A DNA stretch of 64,000 bases from CAIWHR01 sp963809965 (GCA_963809965.1 CAWELU010000029.1:124001-188000); one strand, 5' to 3'. Positions 20,147-29,571 are shown, numbered from the stretch's first letter. A program made the numbers and translations. The notes: generated by a model not told the origin, from the sequence alone.

Positions 20147-20476
20147 GGCGTGACCTCTCGAGAAAATACCATTCACACTAGGTGGGAGACCCCACGTAGG
20201 AACTTTGCTTGGATTTTGGCAACTGCGCGGCGACCCGCAGCAGGCCAACGAAACGTGCCGCAGGTTCTCGACCCGCCTTGAATCGGCATCGCGCAAGCTG
20301 GTTGATGCCCTGGGGAGACGCCAAGGGTTGCAGACCAGCCTGGCGGAAGCGGAAGGGTTGACGCTGCCCTCTCCGTGATCATTCACCATACCACAAGCGT
20401 GTGGCGTGCGGTTGGCTCAATGGGTTTCGTCCATTGACCCTACTGCGCCATCCGACGCCGTTCCCTGCCCGCGTCG

Positions 20477-21598
20477 CTACACCTTCAGATCAGCATTCAT
20501 TCGTTGCGCCTCCAGCCTCTTGGCGTAAGCGTGCCGGGCGTGCAGGCGTGGGTCGTCGATGATTCCGCCGATCGTCCCGACGACGGCACTCACCACCCCG
20601 GCCAGCGGGAGTGCAAGCACGAGTCCCGGAATTCCCGCGACCGCGCCGCCGATGAAGAGCATCAGCACGGATGGCAACGGGTGCATCCGGATGCTCCGGC
20701 CGACGGTCAGCGGCATGGTCACGAAGGCGTCGACCAACCTGGCCAACAGGAAAACCCCGACGGCCGCGTACACGACCCATGGGTCGTTGGGAAACTCGGC
20801 TGCCGCCACCAGCGCCACTATGACGCCCGCCACCGCCGGGCCGACCACCGGAATCCAGGCGAGCAAGGCGGCCACGATGCCCAGGACGAGGGCTCCCGAT
20901 ACGCCGATCATCCACAGGCCGAGCGCGAGGAACAACGTGTCGAAAACGGCAAGTTTCAGCAGTCCCTGGAAATAATTGCGGGCGGTCGTATGGACCCGGT
21001 CGAACATGTAGATCGTTCGCTCGAAAAACGCGTTGGGCACCGCACGCGTCAGCTGCCTCATGAAGCTCCGTCCATCGCGAAGCATGAAGAACGCCAGAAA
21101 CGGCGCGAGCAGCAGCACGGGCAACCGCGTCGCGGCACCGAGCAGCATCGCGGCGAGTTCCTCCTGCAGGAGCGTATCGCCGAACTCCGTCGCTCTCCTG
21201 CTCATCTCGGCGTGAAAGTCCATTCGCTTGAGGAAGCCGAACTGCGACTCCAGCGTGTGCAGCGTACGGTCGATCAGAACGCGCCCTCCCTCGAGGTAGC
21301 GCCCGAGCACTTCCTCGCCGGAAACCGATTGAGCGACGAGCCAGGGCACCGCAGGAATCAGCACCGCGACGGCCACCGCCGTGAATCCGCCCGCGACCAG
21401 CGCCGCCGCCGTCTCGCGCCTGAAGCCGTTCAACTCCAGTCGGCGCACGGCCGGATACAGCATGTAATAGAGGATGATCGCCAGCAGGAACGGGACCACC
21501 AGCCAGAGCGCCCTCGCCGAGGCGGCCAGCAGCAACGTCGTGATTCCGATGGTGGCGAGCCAGACGAGGGGCCCGGAGGCGAGATAGGGCCGCTTCAT
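20477..21598 (-). CDS. AI-2E family permease-like transporter
   Basis: A 373-residue membrane protein, intact. It has the AI-2E layout: two helices at the N terminus (LVWLATIGITTLLLAASARA, LVVPFLLAIILYYMLYPAV), a helix pair and a long soluble region (about 85-190), then five helices including VLGIVAALLAWIPVVGPAVAG and GGAVAGIPGLVLALPLAGVV. The family includes TqsA and Na+/H+ antiporters; the substrate is open. It overlaps the start of... the cyclic-nucleotide-binding gene upstream by 4 bp (ATGA at 21595-21598), so both are translated from one message and probably work together. Confidence 0.88.
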   Translation of the reverse strand: MKRPYLASGPLVWLATIGITTLLLAASARALWLVVPFLLAIILYYMLYPAVRRLELNGFRRETAAALVAGGFTAVAVAVLIPAVPWLVAQSVSGEEVLGRYLEGGRVLIDRTLHTLESQFGFLKRMDFHAEMSRRATEFGDTLLQEELAAMLLGAATRLPVLLLAPFLAFFMLRDGRSFMRQLTRAVPNAFFERTIYMFDRVHTTARNYFQGLLKLAVFDTLFLALGLWMIGVSGALVLGIVAALLAWIPVVGPAVAGVIVALVAAAEFPNDPWVVYAAVGVFLLARLVDAFVTMPLTVGRSIRMHPLPSVLMLFIGGAVAGIPGLVLALPLAGVVSAVVGTIGGIIDDPRLHARHAYAKRLEAQRMNADLKV

Positions 21599-22074
21599 AG
21601 CGGCCGAGCGTCCATCGCCAGATAGTGCTCGCGCAGCTTCTGCCCCAGCTGGCGTGCCAGTTGCAGGGCGATCTTCGAGGCGATGACTGCGTGCGTCTCG
21701 ACCAGGCCATTGAAGTCCGCACGCGAAAGCGCAGCCAGTACGCTGTCTTCCATGACACGTGCTTGCGCCGACCGCGGCGAATCGTCGAGCAGCGCGAGCT
21801 CGCCAAACATGGAGCCGGCGCCCACTTCCGCGATGCGCGCGGTATCCGGGCTCCCCTGCCGGCAGATCAGGATCCTTCCGCTGACCACCATGTAGAGCGC
21901 CTGGCCTTCCTCGCCCTCGTCGAAGACGACCTCGTCCTTGAGGTATCGCCGTTCATGCATCAGTCCGTCGACGACGCGCAGCTCCTTCGGCTGCAGCGTG
22001 GCGAACAAGCCGAGGCGCTGGACCTGGCCGATCCGGTTGGTTTCGGACTGTCGCCGAAGAGAGCGCAGCTTCAA
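21595..22074 (-). CDS. Stand-alone cyclic-nucleotide-binding domain protein
   Basis: A 159-residue protein with one CNB domain (about 20-135: LGLFATLQPKELRVVDGLMH, VVFDEGEEGQALYMVVSGRI, GSMFGELALLDDSPRSAQAR). The phosphate-binding cassette FGELALLDDSPRSA keeps the Gly-Glu and Arg of true cNMP binders, so binding of cAMP or cGMP is plausible. There is no DNA-binding domain. It overlaps the AI-2E permease by 4 bp, suggesting that it regulates that transporter; this link is inference from gene order. Confidence 0.82.
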   Translation of the reverse strand: MKLRSLRRQSETNRIGQVQRLGLFATLQPKELRVVDGLMHERRYLKDEVVFDEGEEGQALYMVVSGRILICRQGSPDTARIAEVGAGSMFGELALLDDSPRSAQARVMEDSVLAALSRADFNGLVETHAVIASKIALQLARQLGQKLREHYLAMDARPL

Positions 22075-22147
22075 TGCAGAATTCCGCGGAGAACGACGGT
22101 CGATTTCGCTCGGGATCGCTTCAATTCGGCGCGCTCACTCTTTCCTG

Positions 22148-23812
22148 CTACGAAGCCTGCAGGTGTCGAATGAGCACGTCGATCAGGTCTTTGCCATCCG
22201 GGGACCTGAGGCGATGCTCGCGCAGGGCGCGCGCCAACTCGGACTTGGCGAACGCCTGGAAATGGTAATCGGCGCGGATCAGAATTCCGGCGATCGCCCT
22301 CTGCACATCGACGGACTTGGCCTGCAGGAAAAGGCGCGTCAGTTCGTCCAGGCTTTGGCGATCTGACACGCGATGGCTCGCGAGGGCGTCGAGCGCCCGG
22401 ACCTGTGCGAACGAGCCAGTCATGCGCGCGATTCCGGTGGTCACCGAGCGAAGCTCATCCACATCGGCAATCGGCCGGTGCCGCAAATAAACCTGCGCGA
22501 CCTGTACGTCGTCATCGTTGGAGCTCGACAGCGCACGCAGCACCCGCGCGTGACCTTCCTTGCTGCCGAGGCACGCGAGAATTGCTGCGCTGGTCACTTT
22601 GTCGGCCTCAGCCGGGGGCAGTTTGAGCCGGCCGAGCTCCTGGCCCAACTCACCATCCCTGTTGCGCGAGCACACCAGGTCGACCTCCGCCGGCCCCACG
22701 GCATTCGCCGCAATCCGATCGCTCATCATCCGGATGAACTCCGCCCGTTGTTCCGCTGGCGAAAGCCAACCCAGACTTCGCGCCAGATCGATCATGCGGG
22801 CGCGCACGGCGGGTTCGTCGGCGTCGCGTACAAACTCCAGATACCGGGCGCGTGCCGCCTGATCGCGCGCGATGTCGTCGAACGCCCGGGCGACAGCCGG
22901 CGACTGCCGCTCCCGTTCGCTCAGCGACGCGGAATATCGTTCGATGTGGTCCAGAAACATCCGCACTTCCGCCATATCGCGCTTGAGGAGTTGATGGAGG
23001 AAGCCGAGTTTCTGCGCCGGCGACAGGCGATCGTCGGAGAAATGGCACACGTCCTGCCGAAAGGCCGCCTTGGGGTCCGCATCGCTCAACCCGCTGGTGA
23101 CCGTCATGGAATTGGGCGCAAAGAGGCCGAGCAGCTTTGCGCTGGTGCGCCCGCTGCCGATCTCGCCGCCGGTGCCGGACCGAAAATAGCGCTCCAGCAC
23201 CGGGGCCGCCATCGATCCGAGCGGCGCCTTCCCGGAAAACCCGTAGATCACCGGCACGTCCTTGAAGATGCTGCGCATGCGATCACGGTTGCTCTCGGCG
23301 TGCCGCTCGCTCAACTCGCGCGCCAGCCGCTCGGCGTCCGCCGGTGAGTGCCCGGACCGGACGAGACTGCGCCCGATCTCGGCCGATGCGCTCCTCCGCC
23401 CCAGCGTGTTCAGCGTGTTGCAGCCATAAAGATAGACCTCCTTCAGCTGCGAGAAGAGTCCCGGGCAAGTGTCGCTGCAGGCGACGCGCTCCATCTCGTC
23501 GACGGGCAGAAACTCGCGCGCATCGACCCGATCCGAGTAGAACTCGCTGCCATCGTCGAAATGACCCGAGATGAGCAGAACGTCGCAGCGAACACCCTGG
23601 CGGCAGGCCGATGCCAGCCAATCGGGGCGCCCTCGCTCCACCAGCTCGACGAACTGAAATTCGTCCGGGGGAAGTGCCCGACGATACGTCTCCCTTTCGT
23701 CGGGCGAGTTCACGGTGATCGTGCAGACCGTCTTCCTGTCGGCGTGGACGTCATGGGCCCACGAAGCGACGAACAATACGGCCAGCAGGGCAAATTTTGT
23801 GGCAGCAGACAT
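22148..23812 (-). CDS. Secreted caspase-like (clan CD?) protein with helical C-terminal region, paralogue A
   Basis: 554 residues from MSAATKFALLAVLFVASWAH, a signal peptide ending at about HADRK. The N-terminal third reads TITVNSPDERETYRR, a His motif DVLLISGHFDDGSEF (about residue 83) and a Cys motif VYLYGCNTLN (about 128). A strand-His-Gly then strand-Cys order is that of clan CD peptidases (caspases, CHAT, C13), so a protease-like fold is likely, but the family is not one I recognise. The remaining about 350 residues are helical and HEAT-like (LSSSNDDDVQVAQVYLRHRP, RALDALASHRVSDRQSLDEL). The next gene is a clear paralogue. The start could also be an upstream Met (23863). Confidence 0.65.
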   Translation of the reverse strand: MSAATKFALLAVLFVASWAHDVHADRKTVCTITVNSPDERETYRRALPPDEFQFVELVERGRPDWLASACRQGVRCDVLLISGHFDDGSEFYSDRVDAREFLPVDEMERVACSDTCPGLFSQLKEVYLYGCNTLNTLGRRSASAEIGRSLVRSGHSPADAERLARELSERHAESNRDRMRSIFKDVPVIYGFSGKAPLGSMAAPVLERYFRSGTGGEIGSGRTSAKLLGLFAPNSMTVTSGLSDADPKAAFRQDVCHFSDDRLSPAQKLGFLHQLLKRDMAEVRMFLDHIERYSASLSERERQSPAVARAFDDIARDQAARARYLEFVRDADEPAVRARMIDLARSLGWLSPAEQRAEFIRMMSDRIAANAVGPAEVDLVCSRNRDGELGQELGRLKLPPAEADKVTSAAILACLGSKEGHARVLRALSSSNDDDVQVAQVYLRHRPIADVDELRSVTTGIARMTGSFAQVRALDALASHRVSDRQSLDELTRLFLQAKSVDVQRAIAGILIRADYHFQAFAKSELARALREHRLRSPDGKDLIDVLIRHLQAS

Positions 23813-23965
23813 AGGGGCAGCGGAGCCAGCGCGAATCGCGCGGTAGTATGGCACGGGTTCCATGCCAACGGACAGGAGCCGCCGATGGGCAGCAATGATC
23901 CTGCTGCCGGGCCTTGCCGGCACGCCACCGGAGTGGTCAGGGTGTCTCGAGGACGCCGCGCGCGA

Positions 23966-25625
23966 CTAGGGCGCCGGCAGACGGCGAATGAGAACGTCGA
24001 TCAGGTTTTCGCCTTGTGGCGACTTCAGGCGAGACTGGCGCAGCATATCCGCCAACTCGGGCGTCGCGATAGAACCGTAGTCAGCGCGGATCAGGACGCT
24101 CGCGATGGCCACTTGAACGCCAACCGACTTGGTCTCAGGGTACAGGCGAACCAGCTGCTCCAAGCTCTGACGATCGGAAAGACGATGGCGGGCGAGCGTC
24201 TCAATCGCGCGTATCTGCGCCGGGGAGCCGTTCATGCTCGCGATCGCCTTGCTGGCAGCGCGCAGCTCGGTCACGTCGGCGATGGGCCGGTGGTACAGGT
24301 AGACCTGAGCGAGCTCGACGTCGCCGTCATCGGCGCTGGACAGCGCCTCCAACGCCCGCGCGTGGCCTTCGGCGCTGCCCAGGCAGGCGAGGACCGCGGC
24401 ATGACCCGGCTTACCCGCCTGTGCCGGTGTCAGTTGCAGCCGATCCAGCTCCTGGTCCAGCTCGCGGCCCTCGTTCAGCGAGCACGCAAGGTCCACGTCG
24501 GCTGCACTCACGGCGTCTCGGGCCAGCTGTTGACCAAATATCTGCATCAATTCGGCCCGCAGCTCCGCGGGCGACAACCAGCCCAGGCTGTGCGCCAGCT
24601 TCATCATCCGAGCCCGAATCACCGGCTGGTCGGCGTCACGCGCGAAGTTCAGATACCGACGTCGTACCGCCTGATCGCGCGCAATTTCGTCGAGCGCGGT
24701 AGCAACCGAAGGCTCCTGCCGATCGGTTGCGGAAAGCGATGCTGCATATTCCTCGATGCGGTCGAGGAACATGCGCACTTCCGCCATTTCGCGACCGAGG
24801 AGCCGATGGATGAAGCCGAGCTTCTGCGCCGGCGACAGGCGATCGTCGGCAAATTGGCAAATGTCGCGCCGATAGGCCGCCTGCGGATCCGCATCGGTCA
24901 GGCCGCTGGTGACGACCATCGCATGGCCGGCAAAGTGGCCGAGCAGCCGGGAACTCGCGCGGCCGCTACCGATCTCGGCTGTTCCGGCCGCTTGGAAGTA
25001 GCGGCCCAGGATGGCGGCGGCCGCTGGGCCCCACCGGGGCGACCGACGAGAAGCCATAGATCGCCGGCACGTTCATGAAGATCTGGCGCATGCGATCGCG
25101 GCTGCTTTCGCCATGCCGCACGCTCAATACGCGCGCCATACGCTCGGCATCCGCCGGAGAGTGCCCGGAACGGACAAGACTGCGTTCGATCTCGGCGGAC
25201 GCATTCCGTTGCGCGCCCGCATTGAGCGTATTACAACCGAAAAGATAGACCTCCTTGAGCTGGGAGAAAAGTCCAGGACACGAGTCGCTGCACGCGACGC
25301 GCTCGATCTCGTCGACGGGCAGGAATTCTTTCGCCTCCGCACGATCGGAAAAGAATTCGTTTCCTCCGTCGTAGTGGCCGGAGATGACGACGATATCGCA
25401 TTGAATTTGCTGGCGGCATGCCGACGCCAGCCAATCCGGGCGGCCGCGCTCCACCAACTCGACAAACTGGAACTTGTCCGGGGGCAGGCTCCGACTGAAC
25501 ACGGCCTTCTCGTCGGGTGAATTGACGGTGATGGTGCACACCGTCTTGCGTTCGGCGCGGACGTCGTGCGCCCACGTCGCACCCAGCAGCGCAGCCAGGA
25601 ACAGGAGCTTCGCGGAGGGAGCCAT
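23966..25625 (-). CDS. Secreted caspase-like (clan CD?) protein, paralogue B (one-base frameshift)
   Basis: About 552 residues from MAPSAKLLFLAALLGATWAH, signal peptide followed by RKTVCTITVNSPDEK. It follows paralogue A's layout throughout: His motif DIVVISGHYDGGNEFF, Cys motif EVYLFGCNTLN, RSLVRSGHSPADAERMAR, then the helical C-terminal part ending GENLIDVLIRRLPAP. Roughly 60 percent of positions appear identical to A by eye. The frame breaks at IYGFSSVAPVG; removing one C in the C-run at about 25030-25034 joins it to PAAAAILGRYFQAAG. Length 1660 nt is 3n+1. The tandem arrangement (153 bp apart, same strand) points to local duplication with retention of both His and Cys motifs. Confidence 0.65.
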
Positions 25626-25731
25626 TGAATCAGGAATTACTTGAACCCTGGGGCACACTCAGGCAACGGTCGATGCCAGGAGTCGGTCAACAACCACCCC
25701 GTCGGTGTCTGGTCGAATGGCCCGCGAACAC

Positions 25732-26091
25732 TCATACCAAACTCGCCAACGTCGATCTCAGGGCTTGCCGTATTGCGCCTTCGCGCTGCTGCGCAACACG
25801 CGCGTTTTCGCGAGCCTTCGGAGTGTGCCTGTAGGTGGCTTCGGCTTCAGCCTTGGCGACGCTGTCCTTGCCCTTGGCTTCCGCGACACAGATGTCCTTG
25901 GCGTTCCCGGAGAGCGACGAGCACGCGTCCTTGTCGCTCTTGTACTGCGCGTCGGCGTCCTTCACCGCCTGGGTGTAGCTCGCCTTCGAGATCGGAGCGG
26001 TCATGGGCGAGTTCATCTGCGCAACGCCGGCACCCGCGAAACCCAGCCCGGCAGTGATAAACAATGACAATGCAATAACCAGTTTGGACAC
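25732..26091 (-). CDS. Cys-repeat secreted protein, internally deleted copy
   Basis: 119 residues from a GTG at 26091 with AAAGGA 6 nt upstream. Signal peptide (MSKLVIALSLFITAGLGFAG) and first Cys-pair unit (KDACSSLSGNAKDICVAEAK) match the full-length protein at 686-1294. After NARVA the sequence jumps to the DNA that encodes the C terminus, but in another frame (QQREGAIRQALRSTL). So repeats 2 and 3 have been lost by an internal deletion, probably between short GC-rich direct repeats. It is probably non-functional or changed in function. It follows a DUF3309 gene by 43 bp on the same strand. Confidence 0.6.
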   Translation of the reverse strand: MSKLVIALSLFITAGLGFAGAGVAQMNSPMTAPISKASYTQAVKDADAQYKSDKDACSSLSGNAKDICVAEAKGKDSVAKAEAEATYRHTPKARENARVAQQREGAIRQALRSTLASLV

Positions 26092-26134
26092 GCTATTTCC
26101 TTTGAGTGAAACGCCCCGCCCTCACCGCGCGGAG

Positions 26135-26293
26135 TTACAGGCGTCCCATCAAGAACAGGACGATCACGACGATCAGGATCACGCCAACGACGCCACTGGG
26201 ACCGTAGCCCCAGCTGCTGGCGTGCGGCCACACTGGCAGCACGCCGACGAGCATCAGGATGATGACAATCAGCAGAATGGTGCCAAGACTCAT
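26135..26293 (-). CDS. DUF3309 small membrane protein, copy 2
   Basis: 52 residues, MSLGTILLIVIILMLVGVLP ... VWPHASSWGYGPSG ... VLFLMGRL, the same two-helix protein as at 15966-16124 with conservative changes. RBS AAAGGAG is present. It is preceded at 114 bp by a variant of the palindromic element and followed by the deleted Cys-repeat gene. It encodes the same protein as copy 3 (33837-33995) as far as I can read. Confidence 0.85.
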   Translation of the reverse strand: MSLGTILLIVIILMLVGVLPVWPHASSWGYGPSGVVGVILIVVIVLFLMGRL

Positions 26294-26407
26294 GATTTGC
26301 TCCTTTGTTCACCCCCACCGCTGCGCAGGCACCAACCCTACTGCGCCGAAACGGTGATCAGAAAACCCCCTTCTTTCGACTATGAGAATAGCCGTGAGCT
26401 CGAGTCC

Positions 26408-26428
26408 GGTCTGTTCGCTCGCGCACAC
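26408..26428 (-). promoter_or_regulatory. Palindromic element upstream of DUF3309 copy 2
   Basis: Minus strand GTGTGCGCGAGCGAACAGAC(C): two differences from the 15825 copy, one at the centre. It is 114 bp from the DUF3309 start, nearly the same spacing as the other two copies. Confidence 0.6.
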
Positions 26429-26618
26429 AGCAGTGGTGTGTTCCGGGGTGCGGGTCACGGTAACCGGGATAGTTCGTTGACATCCCCGTGGTTGAAATGA
26501 GCGACGAATCCCCCCATGCGGGCGGCTGCTCGCTCGATAGCGGGGTTGGCGTCAGCGCGGAGCGGGCTGTGCAGCGGGATCTGGATTGAAACAACATTAC
26601 GTCGAGATGATGGCGAAG

Positions 26619-26774
26619 TCAGTGCGGGAGCGCACGGAGCATTGCTTCAGCGGTCCGCCCGATCCGTTGCTGTCCGTCGCGCCCAAAGGACCGGACGTTT
26701 GCGGACTTCGCTGAAGGGCAGTTCAGGCGACCATGCGCGCGTTCCGTCGCCAAGAATGTGTTGATCCAACCCAT
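26619..26774 (-). CDS. Possible 51-residue protein with a strong RBS
   Basis: MGWINTFLATERAHGRLNCP is preceded by AAGGAG at a good distance, which is the only strong translation signal in 26442-27470. The product is short, basic and without recognised family or membrane segment. The stop falls at 26619. It may be a real small protein or the first part of a decayed gene. Confidence 0.35.
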   Translation of the reverse strand: MGWINTFLATERAHGRLNCPSAKSANVRSFGRDGQQRIGRTAEAMLRALPH

Positions 26775-27470
26775 TGTTGTGCTCCTTAAACGTGGCTCAT
26801 CCGCGTAACCTACGTTTCCGGCCGCATGTCGGCGTACGTCTGGATGTGATCGCGGGAAGTCAGCCGTCGTCACTGCCTTCAGGAGGTCGTGCTTGGACAT
26901 AAACTCAGCAATCGACATCTGGCACTCGGCATCGTCGTGAACGTGTCCGGCACTCCGAAATCCCGGCACCTTCCAATTTCCGCCTTCGATTCGTGGCGGA
27001 CCATGTACCACGTCCCGGGCATGTCGCGACGCCATATCCTGATTGAATTTCCTCAGCTTCACGATATAGTCACCCGCACACCGGGTGTCCAGAAACCGAA
27101 AATCGACTTTTTCGCGCAATGGGCATTGCTTGACTGTGCGGAAACGCACATAAGCGGTTCGGCAGCCCGAGGGACAGCCCCGGCAAGGGGACCGCCGGGC
27201 TGTAAAGACTTCGCACGATCTCCACTTGGTGCCCGGTCACGTTGTTGCGGGCCTCCCGCACGCCGTTCCATCCGACCAAGCGCCGAATGCATTCGCCGCC
27301 ACCGCGCGACACGACCGTCGATGACATCGAAAATGAGAGCTGCCGGCGCCAGCGGTGGCACGATGAGGAAATACCTGGCCGATTGGCTTTCGACATAATT
27401 CATCGCACGGAAAGCGGCGGCGATTCCACAGGCAGCACGCCGGTAGTGGATCGTGAGGCCATCGCAGACC
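26775..27470. other. Stretch without a supported gene
   Basis: Several overlapping frames exist on both strands but none has an RBS, recognised motif or consistent codon bias. A palindrome TGTGCGGAAACGCACA lies at 27135-27150. The region looks like decayed or non-coding DNA between the duplicated block and the phospholipase D gene. The same holds for 26442-26618. Confidence 0.5.
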
Positions 27471-28754
27471 TCAAAGTTGTGATGACAGCAGCCCCGCCGC
27501 CCGCTCGAGTACCTTTTCGTGCCACGGCCGCGCTTCCCAGTCCTCAAGTGTCACGCGCCTGGACTTACCAAGGTCTCGCTCGAACACCTCAGTCTGGCTG
27601 GCGGCAAACGCGGCGTCGTAAACATTGAGGTTCGCTTCGTCGTTAAGCCTGAATGAGCGTGGGTCGAAGTTCGTCGAGCCCACGGACACAAGGAGCCGAT
27701 CGACGATCAGCGCTTTGCAATGGAACATCGTCGGTTGGTATTCGTGGATTTCCGCGCCGGCCGCGAGCAATGGACCCCAAGCCGCACGCGAAGCGCGGCG
27801 CACGACGTCGGTGTCGATGATCGGCCCGGGTACGATCAGCCGGAAGCGGACCCCGCGCCGCATCGCCTCGACCAGCGCGTTGCTCGTCAGCTCGTCCGGG
27901 ACGAAGTACGAGCTGGCAAGGTCGATCGTCCGCGTCGCGGCGGTCGCCACGAGCAGGTACATGAGCTGCATGCTTTCGGCTCCCCCGTCGGGTGAGCTCG
28001 AAAACATTTGCGCCCGCGCGTTCGCGACCGGTTCGATCGACGGCAGGTAGTCGGCACCGTGCTGCACTTCGCCGCTCACCTTGGTCCAGTTATCGAGAAA
28101 TGTCGCTTGCATCTGCGCCACCACCGGCCCTTCGATGCGGTAGTGCGAGTCACGCCAATGCTCGTTGTCCTCGGCATTGCCGCTCCATTTGTCGGCGATG
28201 CCGACGCCCCCGGTGAACCCGATCCTGCCATCGACCACCAGGAGCTTACGATGCGTGCGATTGTTCATGCGTGCGAGGTGATACCACGAAAGCGGGCGAT
28301 ACAGGTGGATCTGCGCGCCGGCCTCGCGCATCACCTCGAGCAGCCGGGCCTCGATCTTCTGCGAGCCGACCCAGTCGAGCAGGACGTGCACGCGAACGCC
28401 GGCACGCGCGCGCTCGGACAACGCGTCAGCGAATGCTTGGCCAATGTCGCCCGACCAGTAGATGTATGTTTCAAACGTGATTGTGCGCTGCGCTCCGCGA
28501 ATCGCAGCGAGCATCGCGGGAAAGATCTCGCGTCCGTTCTGCAGCGCCTCGACGCGGTTGCCGGCCAGCACCGGCGGCCCGAGCAGCACGCCCATCGACC
28601 GGAAGTACTCCGGCGAGCCGGTGCCGTAACGACGCTCGATCTTGCGCTCGATCCGTTGCTCGGTCGGCATCAGGTTCAGTACAACCAGCGTAGCCGCGAG
28701 CGTCGCGATCGCGCTTCCGACGACCCAGGCGATTCGCTTGCGCGGCCAGGCCAT
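27471..28754 (-). CDS. Phospholipase D family protein, cardiolipin synthase B-like
   Basis: 427 residues from MAWPRKRIAWVVGS (an upstream GTG at 28826 is also open). One N-terminal membrane helix (residues about 7-26) anchors two PLD domains. Each has an HKD motif: THRKLLVVDGRIGFTGG (about residue 190) and FHCKALIVDRLLVSVGSTNF (about 365). Family members condense phosphatidylglycerols into cardiolipin or act as phospholipases at the inner membrane. The spacing and the ETYIYWSGDIGQAFADALSE region fit the ClsB/ClsC type. It has no obvious operon partner; the substrate is inferred from family only. Confidence 0.85.
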   Translation of the reverse strand: MAWPRKRIAWVVGSAIATLAATLVVLNLMPTEQRIERKIERRYGTGSPEYFRSMGVLLGPPVLAGNRVEALQNGREIFPAMLAAIRGAQRTITFETYIYWSGDIGQAFADALSERARAGVRVHVLLDWVGSQKIEARLLEVMREAGAQIHLYRPLSWYHLARMNNRTHRKLLVVDGRIGFTGGVGIADKWSGNAEDNEHWRDSHYRIEGPVVAQMQATFLDNWTKVSGEVQHGADYLPSIEPVANARAQMFSSSPDGGAESMQLMYLLVATAATRTIDLASSYFVPDELTSNALVEAMRRGVRFRLIVPGPIIDTDVVRRASRAAWGPLLAAGAEIHEYQPTMFHCKALIVDRLLVSVGSTNFDPRSFRLNDEANLNVYDAAFAASQTEVFERDLGKSRRVTLEDWEARPWHEKVLERAAGLLSSQL

Positions 28755-28823
28755 CAGCGCAGTTCCGCGCGACGTCGCCGTGCGCAAATCACCATCATGC
28801 TTCTCGATGCGGCGAATCTTGTC

Positions 28824-29005
28824 CACGACGTGCTGCCGTGGCCCGCGACGTGGATCTCTTCGCAGGTGCAGTTGTCGGGCAGCTCCTGGCTCACGGTTTT
28901 GATGAAGGTCGGCAACACGTCGATACTCACCTTGTCGAATTGCGCGGGCGGGCAGTCTCGGTCATCGCGGTGAACTGCCAGCTCGTTGATGGTCTTGGGT
29001 AAACA
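28824..29005 (-). pseudogene. Gene fragment ending in a His-Gly motif
   Basis: In one minus-strand frame CLPKTINELAVHRDDRDCPP, FDKVSIDVLPTFIKTVSQEL and CTCEEIHVAGHGSTSW can be read without stops just upstream of the phospholipase D gene. The strand-AGHGS pattern resembles the His motif of clan CD peptidases and the two tandem secreted proteins at 22-25 kb, though without clear similarity to them. No start codon with RBS is seen, and the frame dissolves at the PLD start. I read it as the remnant of a gene cut by a rearrangement. Confidence 0.35.
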
Positions 29006-29571
29006 GGTGTTTCAATCGCGCGCGATTGAGTATTGGGGATTCGATCGTGCGGGTCAACCGTCGGTTGTTGACCGCAACTCACCGCTCCGCACACTGTTTG
29101 TGATGCCGCCCACTGCGCCGTTCGAAATCGACGCTCGCCTGATGCAATCCAGCAATCCAACTCCCACCAACGCCTAATCGTGCGGCCGTATCCCATTTGT
29201 CACCCGCGGTTATTGCCGGGGGTTCCCATCTCATGTGGGAACTTCCCAGTCGGTTCGCCCCCGAAGCCACTCTTTGGCAGCGTTCGGATTGCATGCGCCG
29301 CCGGCGCCGGAGCGTTGCGCTCCTGCGATCATGCAGCGATGCGTGCAATGTGCGCCGCCGCACAGATCCATAAATGATCACTGCGCATACTTATGCTGCC
29401 CGGTTTGTTGTTGACCTGGTGAACAATGGGCCTCGGATGCTCGTGCACATGGATTGCAGTTGCGCCACTAGCGAGCTCCGATCATTGAACTGGGCCCCTG
29501 CAGACCCCGCCGCTGCAAGCCCGCGGCATTCGAAACCCGACCCAGATTCTTCGATACGACTGGAGACTTCC
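29006..29571. other. Stretch without a supported gene
   Basis: No frame here has coding character. The sequence is less GC-rich than its surroundings, and contains the leader of the small basic protein gene that follows. No repeat or hairpin of note was found. Confidence 0.5.

Larger units (their letters stand above)
25753..26441 (-). repeat. Duplicated block A (DUF3309 plus Cys-repeat gene and promoter)
   Basis: This block and the one at 33471-34147 are nearly identical in order and sequence (Cys-repeat remnant, DUF3309 gene, leader, palindromic element), apart from different internal deletions in the Cys-repeat part and a few substitutions. Identity in the DUF3309 and leader parts is about 95 percent or higher by eye, so the duplication is recent. 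No transposase or terminal inverted repeat is seen at the ends. Confidence 0.8.

Noticed and set aside
27135..27150. TGTGCGGAAACGCACA as another copy of the palindromic regulatory element
   Set aside because: It shares the TGTGCG/CGCACA ends only, has a different centre and spacing, and no gene start lies at a suitable distance.
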